Below, piece by piece: positions 26,936 to 34,457 of a DNA stretch of 64,000 nt. The translations under genes and the position numbers were made by a program. The DNA lies in contig NZ_BQXM01000020.1 in the NCBI RefSeq assembly GCF_022836495.1, forward strand, positions 31,770 to 95,769, read 5' to 3'. The notes beneath the pieces are model-generated. The model was given only the letters and a program-made list of their open reading frames with translations. It was not told the DNA's origin and did not search any database. How positions within the stretch are numbered: the first letter of the stretch is position 1; each line of letters opens with the position of its first letter. The stretch comes from Desulforhabdus sp. TSK. Lineage in GTDB: Bacteria > Desulfobacterota > Syntrophobacteria > Syntrophobacterales > Syntrophobacteraceae.

Positions 26936-27502
26936 ATGTCGGACCCGGCGAAAAAGAAAGCGACCTACCAGGACCTCTACAGTGTCCCCGAAAACATGAT
27001 CGGAGAAATCATCAACGGGGAGCTGATCGCCACTCCGAGGCCGTCACCGAAGCACATGCTCGCAACATCCGCGTTGGGGGGCAAAATATTGCCACCTTAT
27101 CAATTCGGAGAAGGGGGTGCTCCCGGAGGATGGATTATTCTCGTCGAGGTTGAAATCATATTGAGCCAGCAATTGATCGTCCCGGATCTTGCCGGCTGGG
27201 GAAAAGAGAGATTTCCGAAAAAGTTGGAGTACAATTGGATCGAGGTCACTCCCGACTGGGTGTGCGAAGTACTCTCTCCGAGCACCGCTCTTCGCGACCG
27301 CACGGTGAAGAAGGCCATTTATGAAGCGCATGGGGTGGGGCACCTTTGGCTGGTCGACCCACTTCACAGGACCGTGGAGGTCTTCCGGCTCGAATCCAGT
27401 CGATGGGTCCCCGCGGGCGTCTTCGGCGGCGACGAAAAGGCACGCCTGGAACCGTTTCAAGACATCGAATTCCACCTGGGCGACTTGTGGTTGGAGGCTT
27501 GA
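26936..27502 (+). CDS. Uma2-family (DUF820) putative endonuclease, paralogue 2
   Basis: The ATG at 26936 has AAAGGAG eight bases upstream and yields 188 residues. The core motifs are VPDLAGW, CEVLSPSTALRDRTVKKAIY and GVGHLWLVDP. It aligns along its whole length with the paralogues at 19913 and 27634 (shared N-terminal ATYxDLYxVPxxxIGEII and GELIxTPRPS), indicating local or element-mediated duplication. The function of Uma2 proteins is not established; a nuclease fold is expected. Confidence 0.87.
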   Translation: MSDPAKKKATYQDLYSVPENMIGEIINGELIATPRPSPKHMLATSALGGKILPPYQFGEGGAPGGWIILVEVEIILSQQLIVPDLAGWGKERFPKKLEYNWIEVTPDWVCEVLSPSTALRDRTVKKAIYEAHGVGHLWLVDPLHRTVEVFRLESSRWVPAGVFGGDEKARLEPFQDIEFHLGDLWLEA

Positions 27503-27572
27503 TATACTCCAAACGGGTGAGATCTTGACTTATTGATGATCCTGTAGGAGCGGCTTCCAGCCGCGACAAAAA
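27503..27572. mobile_element. TATACT-type element, truncated left half
   Basis: TATACTCCAAACGGGTGAGA and CTTGACTTATTGATG lead into the left hairpin arm GTAGGAGCGGCTTCCAGCCG, after which the right half is missing. It begins right at the TGA of Uma2 paralogue 2. Confidence 0.85.
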
Positions 27573-27633
27573 TATTTAGCCACGTCACGCTAATCCGCGA
27601 AAACCCTCAAAATTCTATCGAAGGACGTGCGCC

Positions 27634-28218
27634 ATGTCCCAACCGGCGAAGAATAAAGCGACCTATGAAGATCTTTACCGTGTACCGGACAACGTGATCG
27701 GCGAGATCATCGACGGGGAATTGATCGTCACTCCCCGGCCATCGAGAAAGCATACCTACGCGACTTCCACCCTGGGGAGCAGGGTATTGCCGGCCTACCA
27801 CTTTGGGGAGGGAGGCGGCCCAGGTGGATGGGTCATTCTCATCGAACCGGAAATGAAACTGGGGGAGCACATCCTGGTTCCGGACCTGGCAGGGTGGAAG
27901 GCCGAAAGATTCCTATGGGAAGAGGGACAGAATCCGATCTCGGTGACGCCCGATTGGGTATGCGAGGTTCTCTCCCCGAGCACGTTTCGCCTGGACCGCA
28001 TCAAAAAGATGGCCCGGTATGCCGAGTACGGTGTAAGGCATCTATGGTTGATCGACCCGGATCAGACGACCCTGGAGGTCTACCGGCTCGAGTCCGGCCG
28101 ATGGTTGTTGCTGGATGCGTTTGACGGTGCGGAAAAAATCCACATTGAACCGTTTCAATACATCGAAATCAACCTCGGCGATTTGTGGCCGAAGGTAGAA
28201 GATGCTCCGCATAGCTGA
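27634..28218 (+). CDS. Uma2-family (DUF820) putative endonuclease, paralogue 3
   Basis: The 194-residue product starts MSQPAKNKATYEDLYRVPDN and carries VPDLAGW, CEVLSPSTFRLDRIKKMARY and GVRHLWLIDP. It lies 131 bp after paralogue 2, separated by a truncated mobile element, so the pair probably arose by tandem duplication with the element already present or arriving later. GAAGGACG precedes the ATG. Role unknown; a PD-(D/E)XK-type nuclease fold is expected. Confidence 0.87.
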   Translation: MSQPAKNKATYEDLYRVPDNVIGEIIDGELIVTPRPSRKHTYATSTLGSRVLPAYHFGEGGGPGGWVILIEPEMKLGEHILVPDLAGWKAERFLWEEGQNPISVTPDWVCEVLSPSTFRLDRIKKMARYAEYGVRHLWLIDPDQTTLEVYRLESGRWLLLDAFDGAEKIHIEPFQYIEINLGDLWPKVEDAPHS

Positions 28219-28314
28219 GATCCCGACTCCTTCATGGCCCTGTATGCTGTATAACGCTCCGCGGGAACCGGCCGGCAATGGAGCGCAGCGGAATTGCCCA
28301 GCCGAGTTGATGCG

Positions 28315-28710
28315 TTAGGCGCACCACTTCTCCACCTGCAGCCCAGCTATCTCCTGAAAGTGGTCATCTCGAGTGACCAGGGTAAGATCATATTGTAGAG
28401 CGATGGCTGCGATCCAGATGTCATTTTCTGGAATGGGACGGCCTTTCTTGCGAAGACCATCTTTGATCTGACCGTACCATTGAGCAGTGGCTGCATCACA
28501 GGAGAGCACCACGTTCTGAGAAGCAAATTCGTTGATTCGAGAGACATTTTCCTTTCCCCGAGAAGACTTGTAGGCACCGTAGTAGAGCTCACCAAGAACC
28601 GTAGCTGGGGTAAAGACTTCGATAGCATTGCTCAGATGCTGTTGCACAGTGGAGTCATTGGCAAACAGAGCAATGACAATGTTCGTATCGATCAGAAATC
28701 TACCAGTCAT
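28315..28710 (-). CDS. PIN-domain ribonuclease toxin (VapC), module 2
   Basis: The 131 residues match type II VapC: FLIDTNIVIALFAND, LGELYYGAYKS, ENDIWIAAIALQYDLTLVTR and DDHFQEI give the four acidic active-site residues. The gene overlaps its antitoxin by 11 bp. It should cleave structured RNA when freed from the antitoxin. Confidence 0.92.
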   Translation of the reverse strand: MTGRFLIDTNIVIALFANDSTVQQHLSNAIEVFTPATVLGELYYGAYKSSRGKENVSRINEFASQNVVLSCDAATAQWYGQIKDGLRKKGRPIPENDIWIAAIALQYDLTLVTRDDHFQEIAGLQVEKWCA

Positions 28711-28930
28711 TTAGGTCCACCTGTTCACAGCCCTCAGCTATTGCCTTTTCCATTTCATTAAGATCTTCAAGAGCAATGGTACCTGCAAACCTCAATAACT
28801 CACTTCCCGGTACGCCGAAAGGCTTCTCTTCTGCCAAGGTGCGAACAAAAGCTAAAACTCGCATCTGCTGCTCAGGACTCAGCTTGTGAAGATGCGAAGT
28901 GATCTGTTGCTCAAACGATGGCCCTGCCAT
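28700..28930 (-). CDS. Putative antitoxin of VapC module 2 (DUF2281-like)
   Basis: The ATG at 28930 is chosen because AAGGAGGTG lies just upstream; it gives 76 residues. The helical N-terminal part (FEQQITSHLHKLSPEQQMRV then LAFVRTLAEEK) resembles DUF2281-type antitoxins, and the tail is acidic (ALEDLNEMEKAIAEGCEQVD). It overlaps the downstream vapC. DNA binding is assumed from the family, not seen. Confidence 0.75.
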   Translation of the reverse strand: MAGPSFEQQITSHLHKLSPEQQMRVLAFVRTLAEEKPFGVPGSELLRFAGTIALEDLNEMEKAIAEGCEQVDLNDW

Positions 28931-29087
28931 ATAAAACACCTCCTTCAATTCTTCAGACCAATGACATCCTGCCGGTTTATTTTAGTTTACATCAGCACAG
29001 GGCTTCAGGAAGAGCACCCTAACGTGAAGCTAGGTGAGCGCGGCGGACTTTTGCCGCGTCCTCCTTGAGCGGTTCGTTGGTAAAATG

Positions 29088-29462
29088 CTATGTTTTTGCT
29101 AGGTATTTTACGTTCTCAATGTCTTTGAAGTGAGCATCTTGAGTCCAAACGAGAGCCCCGTAGGTCTGAGCGCTTGCCAGGATGACGCTGTCGGCGAGGG
29201 GCAGCTTCAGCTCACTGCCTACCTTGGCTGCCCTGAGGGCAATGCTTTCAGTCAAAGTGACAAGCTGTCCCTGATGCATTACGGCAACAATCTGGAGTGC
29301 TGCATCTTCACCTCTTTGTTGAAGTACCCGTTTGAATACCTCAAGGATGCAGATGGTTGGGACAATGAGATTGGCGGTATCCTCAATGGCAGGTGCAAAG
29401 AAGTCAGCGTATGGGGTATCTGCGAAGTATTCGAGCCAGCCACAGGAATCGACAAGATTCAT
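29088..29462 (-). CDS. PIN-domain ribonuclease toxin (VapC), module 3
   Basis: The 124-residue PIN domain shows NLVDSCGWLEYFADT, CILEVFKRVLQQR, LPLADSVILASAQTYGALVW and TQDAHFKDI. It overlaps the AbrB-type antitoxin gene by 4 nt (ATGA). It is the third PIN module within 3.5 kb and is not close in sequence to the other two, so the cluster did not arise by simple duplication. Confidence 0.92.
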   Translation of the reverse strand: MNLVDSCGWLEYFADTPYADFFAPAIEDTANLIVPTICILEVFKRVLQQRGEDAALQIVAVMHQGQLVTLTESIALRAAKVGSELKLPLADSVILASAQTYGALVWTQDAHFKDIENVKYLAKT

Positions 29463-29665
29463 ACTCGATCCAGCTCCCGGTCTATACTTGTATCTATTCC
29501 TTTTAGAAACCCTCGTAGACTCTTGGGGCTCCTGAGGGGGATGAGCTCAATTCGGTTTTCATACTGGAGGATCTGGACCTTGGTACCAGGCTGAATATCC
29601 ATTGACTTTCTCAGATCACGAGGGATCACGACCTGGAATTTAGGAGAAACAGTGACTGCTTTCAT
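29459..29665 (-). CDS. AbrB/MazE-type (SpoVT-AbrB) antitoxin
   Basis: The ATG at 29665 follows GGAGG by five bases and gives 68 residues: MKAVTVSPKFQVVIPRDLRK then PGTKVQILQYENRIELIP, a classic swapped-hairpin AbrB DNA-binding domain, followed by a short toxin-binding tail (LRGFLKGIDTSIDRELDRV). It should autorepress the operon with the PIN toxin. Confidence 0.9.
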   Translation of the reverse strand: MKAVTVSPKFQVVIPRDLRKSMDIQPGTKVQILQYENRIELIPLRSPKSLRGFLKGIDTSIDRELDRV

Positions 29666-29927
29666 GAATGCCTCCATCGATATGGATTTTATGATACGAT
29701 ATCACAATCGATCCCATGATTCAACGAGGGGACAAGAAACAAGAACCGGGTATGCCGGGAGCGTCTCGCCCCCTTTTCCCCTTTGGAACCGTGCATGAGA
29801 CTTTCACCTCTCCAACGGCTGACCCATATTGCTTGAGCCGCCTTGCGCGGATTCTTGTGGATGCCGTCGGCGCACCATCCTCAACAGTTGTCCGAAGACA
29901 TAGTTGCCAGTGGACTGGAATGACCCT

Positions 29928-29984
29928 GTAGGAGCGGCTTCCAGCCGCGACCGGCTTGCTGTCGCGGCTGGAAGCCGCTCCTAC
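29928..29984. repeat. Family A hairpin
   Basis: Standard arms with loop ACCGGCTTGCTG. A family F repeat begins about 22 bp after it, an order also seen at 25597-25743. Confidence 0.9.
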
Positions 29985-30006
29985 AAACCCCACAAACTCC
30001 AGCTTA

Positions 30007-30117
30007 TCACCCGTTAACAGCGCAGTTCCGTCAACTGCATGAAATGCAACTACTCCCTTGTCCAAACCGATTTATCGCCTTTTACCTCATGTCAACGGCT
30101 ATTTCGTGCGATTGCTT
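30007..30117. repeat. Dispersed repeat family F, uninterrupted copy
   Basis: CACCCGTTAACAGCGCAG, GCATGAAATGCAACTACTCC and CATGTCAACGGCTATTTCGT match the sequence around 25679-25925, where a 150-bp element is inserted. A fragment also occurs near 37486-37520. Confidence 0.75.
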
Positions 30118-30439
30118 TACCAAAGCCAAAGCAACGGATCTCCCTTGATTCTTCCCAAGTCAGTCATGAAGCGGGTTTCAGCCGCTCTGAACGGGCTATT
30201 CTACTTTTGGTAGATTTCGACAACTTTTAACCTATTTTGCACTACAAAAAGTTACATTAGAAACCGCCACTTAACGCCCCCCGGCAAAATCGATCTACCA
30301 ACAGTCGATGAAATACGCCTCCCGGTCCCATGCACTCCCCCTCACCAAACGACTGCACGATTTTTGGGTGCCCGCCGATGCGCTTCCTGTCACGCATTCT
30401 CGAATCTTCGAAAGCCCAATTTGCTGGAAAAGAAAATGT

Positions 30440-30455
30440 TGGCACAGTCCTCGCA
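30440..30455 (+). promoter_or_regulatory. Possible sigma-54 promoter
   Basis: TGGCACAGTCCTCGCA matches the sigma-54 consensus TGGCAC-N5-TTGCA with one change in the -12 box (TCGCA) and keeps GG-N10-GC. It lies 270 bp upstream of flp, so the leader would be long. A chance match is quite possible. Confidence 0.35.
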
Positions 30456-30725
30456 AATAAGAGAGTCAACATCGCGGAACAGAACGAACTGCCGGAGATT
30501 ACGGATGCTTGGATGGGACAACAGGGTGAGCTTCCGAAAGGGCTGAAAGTGAAGCAACCGGATGGAAGCATGGGGTTGGACGCATCGCAACCGGGAATTT
30601 CCCGGCAGTAGAGAAAGCAGCGGTCCTGTCGGTGGACTTGAGAAGTCTTGAACGATGGGGTTTTTGAGTGAAAGGCGAGTAGGAAAAACATCAACTGTAA
30701 CGATTCATCAAAGAAGGAGAATGCC

Positions 30726-30896
30726 ATGTTGAAGAAAGTACAGAATTTCTTGAAGGAAGAAGAAGGCGCCACGATGGTTGAATATGCACTCATGGTCGCA
30801 CTTATTGCAGTAGTATGTATCGCAACTGTTAAAACTCTGGGTGGCAACGTAAACACGATGTTTGGAGATGTTGCAAAAAAGATTGCGGCGGAGTAA
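30726..30896 (+). CDS. flp: Flp/Fap-type pilin subunit
   Basis: This 56-residue gene is short but clear. MLKKVQNFLKEEEG is the leader; cleavage after Gly14 by the CpaA/TadV peptidase leaves a 42-residue mature pilin starting ATMVEYALMVALIAVVCIAT, with the Flp hallmark Glu+5/Tyr+6 and one hydrophobic helix. AAGGAG precedes the ATG. It is the major subunit of the Tad (tight adherence) pilus, and the assembly genes lie on the opposite strand, beginning with tadD 170 bp away and convergent. Separate transcription of a highly expressed pilin is usual. Without it the long minus-strand Tad locus would lack a subunit in this window. Confidence 0.93.
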   Translation: MLKKVQNFLKEEEGATMVEYALMVALIAVVCIATVKTLGGNVNTMFGDVAKKIAAE

Positions 30897-30918
30897 ATAA
30901 AATTTTTATATCGTTCAT

Positions 30919-30960
30919 CTTCAAGGCGTTTTCCCTCCTTATGGGAAACGTCTTGAAGAC
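30919..30960. terminator. Hairpin between convergent flp and tadD
   Basis: CTTCAAGGCGTTTTCCC pairs with GGGAAACGTCTTGAAG across a 7-base loop, one mismatch and one bulge. No U-run follows on either strand, so it may be a processing or stability hairpin as well as a terminator. Confidence 0.55.
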
Positions 30961-31065
30961 TAAAATTAAGCGATTCAAACCACTTCCTTCAGTTTCTCAG
31001 CAAAATGTCAATTGATGTGTCTCTATCGTTAATGCCACAAGTGAATGTCAATAGAAAGTTAAGTC

Positions 31066-32145
31066 TCAACGGAGACAAGGTGCTTCCTCATTTAAATCAT
31101 TTTCTCTCATGTCCGTGACAATTTTAGATGCGGTAGCTTTTCTTGATTCGCTTTTCTCCACAAATGATTGCGAAGTTTGGCTGTGGAGCCTGACTTCAGC
31201 CCTCTTCAAATTTTCACTCGCCTCGGTATAGTATGCTGACCGAAGCCGAACAGCCCTCTCGAAGGACCGCACAGCCTTTTCATACTCCCCCTCCTGAAAA
31301 AAATAGCTCCCCAAATTGTTCAATGCCTGAGCCTCATCCCCGCAGCGTTTGAAGGCCTCGACCGCTTCAGGATAGCGACCCGCTTTGCAGAGCACCATTC
31401 CCAGATTGTTGTTCAATTTTTCATCCCTCGGGCTGATCTGCAGGCCCTTCCCAAAGGTTTCAATGGATTTATCCAACTGGCCGGCGAGAGAGTAAGCCAC
31501 CCCCAGATTGTTGTACAGGCTGGCCTCGTCGGGCTTCAAGCCGACGGCCGTCTCGTAGTGGGCAATGGCCTCCTGCCCCCGGCCCTGGTAATCGTAAATG
31601 ATTCCCAGCAGGTTGTGAGGGACCCATAGCTTTGGGTTGGCCTGCACGGCTTCACGAAGGTATTTTTCCGCCTCCGGGTAGTTCTTCTGTTGAAACAGTG
31701 CCTGCCCCATGGCTTGCAGGGCCAGGGCGTTGGACGGTTCCTTTTTGAGAACGACAAGGAATTCTTTCTTGCCCTCTTCCGGGAGGTCCCGGTAAAGAAA
31801 TACCAGGCCTCTTTTCAGGACAACCCCCAGGTTGTCGGGGGATTTGCGCAGGACTTTCGTGTACTGAACGTAGGCCAGCTCGAACTTTCCCTGCTGGAGG
31901 TAGATGTCCCCGAGTTTTTCATGATCCGAGTCCTTCATTTTGGGGAGTTTTTTTGCTGCGGTCCCATCGTCGGACGACAAGGCATTCTGTCGTTCCACGA
32001 GCTTTTGATAGCCTGTTTCTTCGAAGACATTGGATGCGGTGTTCTTGGTGGTGGCGCAAGCGGTGAGGGGCGCCAGCAAAAGAATGGCAAGCGCCTTGCG
32101 GCATAGGTTTCTGCGCAAATTTTCTGAAAAATCTTTGAGCTTCAT
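31066..32145 (-). CDS. tadD: TadD-like TPR lipoprotein of Tad pilus
   Basis: From the ATG at 32145 (GGAGGAT upstream) the protein has 359 residues with a lipoprotein signal ending LTACATT. About seven TPR repeats follow, such as DIYLQQGKFELAYVQYTKVL, GIIYDYQGRGQEAIAHYETA and GVAYSLAGQLDKSIETFGKG. TadD is an outer-membrane-associated TPR lipoprotein required for Tad pilus assembly, probably for secretin multimerisation. It is separated from tadC by about 1 kb that contains a REP-associated transposase gene, suggesting the operon was split by that insertion. Confidence 0.87.
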   Translation of the reverse strand: MKLKDFSENLRRNLCRKALAILLLAPLTACATTKNTASNVFEETGYQKLVERQNALSSDDGTAAKKLPKMKDSDHEKLGDIYLQQGKFELAYVQYTKVLRKSPDNLGVVLKRGLVFLYRDLPEEGKKEFLVVLKKEPSNALALQAMGQALFQQKNYPEAEKYLREAVQANPKLWVPHNLLGIIYDYQGRGQEAIAHYETAVGLKPDEASLYNNLGVAYSLAGQLDKSIETFGKGLQISPRDEKLNNNLGMVLCKAGRYPEAVEAFKRCGDEAQALNNLGSYFFQEGEYEKAVRSFERAVRLRSAYYTEASENLKRAEVRLHSQTSQSFVEKSESRKATASKIVTDMRENDLNEEAPCLR

Positions 32146-32233
32146 GTGGTGTTTATCCTCCGTGCTTCGTTGGAAACAATCCTTCAACCTCGGTCAATTT
32201 CTGGATTTGACAATATCTTGTGGGCGATCCTTT

Positions 32234-32350
32234 GTAGGAGCGGCATCCTGCCGCGACAAAGATTGCGGTGATCCATTTCTGTCGCGGCTGGAAGCCGCTC
32301 CTACAAAGCAAAAGCCGCCGATCCTGTCACGTCTGGAGACCGTTCCTACA
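32234..32350. repeat. Chimeric family A hairpin plus degenerate half
   Basis: A full hairpin (32234-32305) has ATCCTGCC on the left arm and GGCTGGAAGCC on the right arm. A degenerate right arm (CACGTCTGGAGACCGTTCCT) follows at 32326-32350. The cluster lies on the 3' side of the RAYT gene. Confidence 0.85.
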
Positions 32351-32458
32351 AAGAAATGGTGGTGTATGTACGATCCTCGTTACATACCAAAATTTGTTAC
32401 CTGCCCTTGGTTTGCGACAATTTCCCGGCCTGGTTTTGGAAACACCGTTCCGACCTCA

Positions 32459-32926
32459 TCACACGTCATAGGCACAATACCAATGCGGCCATTCTCTGAA
32501 ATGGCCGACAAGCCCTTTCCTCACAGGGTTCTGGAGGCAATAGAGGATGCGTTCCCTCAGTTCATCGTCGGTTCTGATGGCATGATCGTAATATTGGGCC
32601 TCCCACAGGCGGTCCTCCCTGTTTGGCAGGTCATGGATCTTGTTGGATGTAAAGCTCTTCAAGGAGTGCATCAGGGATGGAAGGGTCGTGCTCCGAAGCC
32701 GTGCCACGAAATGGACGTGGTCAGGCATGACCATGGCGGCGAGCAGTTCGATCTTGCCCTGGTCGTTCAGCCATCTGAGGGAATCGAGGACGATTTTCGA
32801 CGCGGCAGGATTGGAAAACACCGGCAGCCGGTCTTTTGTGCCTGTTGTAATGAAATACACATTGCCCAGTTGGGAAAACCGGCCTTTTCGCAGATTTCTT
32901 TGATGGGCTTCTCTGTTTGACATCAT
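32459..32926 (-). CDS. REP-associated tyrosine transposase (RAYT, Y1/IS200-like)
   Basis: From the ATG at 32926 the protein has 155 residues; the longer frame is translated repeat sequence. It has the HUH motif (MPDHVHF, His70 and His72) and a tyrosine-bearing helix (EAQYYDHAIRTDDELRERIL, Tyr112/113), then NPVRKGLVGHFREWPHW. RAYTs are single-copy Y1 transposases thought to mobilise REP hairpins. It is flanked by family A sequences on both sides (32234-32350 and 32941-32965) and sits between tadC and tadD. It is the best candidate in this window for the enzyme that spread family A. Confidence 0.93.
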   Translation of the reverse strand: MMSNREAHQRNLRKGRFSQLGNVYFITTGTKDRLPVFSNPAASKIVLDSLRWLNDQGKIELLAAMVMPDHVHFVARLRSTTLPSLMHSLKSFTSNKIHDLPNREDRLWEAQYYDHAIRTDDELRERILYCLQNPVRKGLVGHFREWPHWYCAYDV

Positions 32927-32940
32927 GGCTGGTCTATCTG

Positions 32941-32965
32941 GTCGCGGCTGGAAGCCGCTCCTACA
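32941..32965. repeat. Family A half hairpin upstream of RAYT
   Basis: Only the right arm GTCGCGGCTGGAAGCCGCTC plus CTAC is present, 15 bp upstream of the RAYT start. Confidence 0.9.
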
Positions 32966-33071
32966 AAAAAACACAAAATTTTATGAGCGGTTGTTGCTAC
33001 GAAAAAACATAACAAGGCAAGGGGCTGATGCTGTCGCATCGCCGTTTCGAAAAAGACGTGCCAATTCAATA

Positions 33072-33140
33072 ACCCCCATGACCGGGTCGGTCACAACGAA
33101 GGATGAAAAGACTTGATGACGGCATTTTCATATAAAAGGT
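33072..33140. repeat. Dispersed repeat family E, copy 2
   Basis: CCCCCATGACCGGGTCGG, ACGAAGGATGAAAAGACTTG and GACGGCATTTTCATATAAAA match the copy at 21529-21600. Confidence 0.75.
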
Positions 33141-33164
33141 GCACCGATGGCGGATGGTGGAGCT

Positions 33165-34127
33165 TCATTTTTTAATCAATACCCTGAATATGTTGATGGC
33201 CGCCGGTCCCAGGAGCACCACGAAAATTGACGGAAAGATGAAAAGCACCAGGGGAAGCAAGAGCTTCACGGGCAGTTTTGCGGCGATCTCTTCGGCCCTC
33301 TGCATTCTCTTGGTCCTGAAGGTGTCGGAATAGACGCGCAGGGCCTGGGAGATGCTGGTGCCGAACTGTTCCGTCTGGATGAGCAGGGTGACCAGGCTGT
33401 TCACATCCTCCAGGCCGGTGCGCACCGCCAGGTTCTTCAGGGCATCGCGCCTCGATTTGCCCGCCCTGATCTCCAGGTTCATGAGAAAGAGCTCGTCGCT
33501 GAGTTCCCTGCACTGCAGCCTCATTTCCTGCCCCACGCGCTGGAGGCTGGCATCGAGGCTCATGCCGGCTTCCACGCACACCACCAGCAGGTCCAGGGCA
33601 TCGGGCAGGGCGTTCTGGATGTTTCGCTTTCGGGTGGAGGTCCTCACTCTGAGCCATATGTTGGGCAGATAGTAGGCTGCGGCCGAAAAGGATGCAGCCA
33701 CGAGAAACCTGTGAGATGGAAGGAGGTGCCTCAAAAACATCTGCCCCAGTAGAAAGAGGCCCGCAGCCGACAGGCTTGCCAGCAGGACCTTCGTTCCCAT
33801 GAAGATGGTGGGGGCATCCCCATTTCTTATGCCCGCCTGGAGGAAAGGGACGTTTCTCCCCTTGGGGAGGTCTTTTTCCCCGGCTTCCATTGCCTGTCCT
33901 ATTTTCTTCGCGGTCTTCAAAAGCGGGCGCGGGGATCGGCTTCCCATGACGTCGGCCGACCCGTTCAGAGGGAGGGCGGAGGGTCCCTCTGATGCCCCGG
34001 CGCCCGAGAAGAGCCTCGATCGGCTTTTCATGCGGGAGCGGTATGCGAAGGCACCCAAAAACAGCAGCAGGATGGAAATGAAGATCATCAGACTGGCGAT
34101 GATGGGAAAATTTTCCGCTGTGAGCAT
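33165..34127 (-). CDS. tadC: Tad pilus inner-membrane platform protein TadC (T2SF family)
   Basis: The ATG at 34127 gives 320 residues starting with a membrane helix (FPIIASLMIFISILLLFLGA). Further helices lie near 110-150 and at the C terminus (VLFIFPSIFVVLLGPAAINI). The type II secretion F domain (DALDLLVVCVEAGMSLDASL, FGTSISQALRVYSDTFRTKR) covers about 170-300. With TadB it forms the platform on which the TadA ATPase acts. A compound family A hairpin separates it from tadB by about 330 bp. Confidence 0.9.
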   Translation of the reverse strand: MLTAENFPIIASLMIFISILLLFLGAFAYRSRMKSRSRLFSGAGASEGPSALPLNGSADVMGSRSPRPLLKTAKKIGQAMEAGEKDLPKGRNVPFLQAGIRNGDAPTIFMGTKVLLASLSAAGLFLLGQMFLRHLLPSHRFLVAASFSAAAYYLPNIWLRVRTSTRKRNIQNALPDALDLLVVCVEAGMSLDASLQRVGQEMRLQCRELSDELFLMNLEIRAGKSRRDALKNLAVRTGLEDVNSLVTLLIQTEQFGTSISQALRVYSDTFRTKRMQRAEEIAAKLPVKLLLPLVLFIFPSIFVVLLGPAAINIFRVLIKK

Positions 34128-34249
34128 GTCAGGCCTTTCAATGGATTGGAGCCTGCCTGAGGAGCGCCCCCTCAAGTCCTGAAGAGGGGAGCTTCAGGGT
34201 CAGGCCCTGGGTGTGGATCTTTGCAATGGCGCGGGCCGCCCCGCGCTTT

Positions 34250-34405
34250 GTAGGAGTGGCATCCTGCCGCGACAATGTGCGGGGAATTTTTATCGTGCCG
34301 GAACCTCTCCTGCCGCGGCCGGTAAGTCTTTTGTCGCGGCTGGAAGCCGCTCCTACAAAGCGCTTGCCTTTCCTGCGAGCAGGATTCCGAGGATGCCGCT
34401 CCTAC
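34250..34405. repeat. Compound family A hairpin between tadB and tadC
   Basis: A left arm of the ATCCTGCC type (34250-34272), an inserted 45 bp, then TTGTCGCGGCTGGAAGCCGC to 34366, plus an extra right half GGATGCCGCTCCTAC at 34391-34405. At least three half-units are present. Confidence 0.85.
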
Positions 34406-34457
34406 GGGACAATGACCACGTCATTGTCATCACCTGAGATGGTTAGAAGCAAAAACG

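Larger units (their letters stand above)
29666..30725. other. 1-kb repeat-containing intergenic region upstream of flp
   Basis: No credible gene is seen; the short frame 30330-30611 has no recognisable family and no clear ribosome site. The region contains a family A hairpin, a family F repeat and a sigma-54-like sequence, and it is the only spacer of this size directly upstream of a pilin gene here, so it probably holds the flp promoter. Confidence 0.6.

Noticed and set aside
30330..30611. A 93-codon frame upstream of flp
   Set aside because: No family, no convincing ribosome site, overlaps the possible promoter region of flp; treated as non-coding.
32927..32974. The N-terminal extension of the RAYT gene ([12 protein letters not shown])
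   Set aside because: These residues are the translated family A arm, which gives the same RSGFQPR peptide in many shadow frames of this window.
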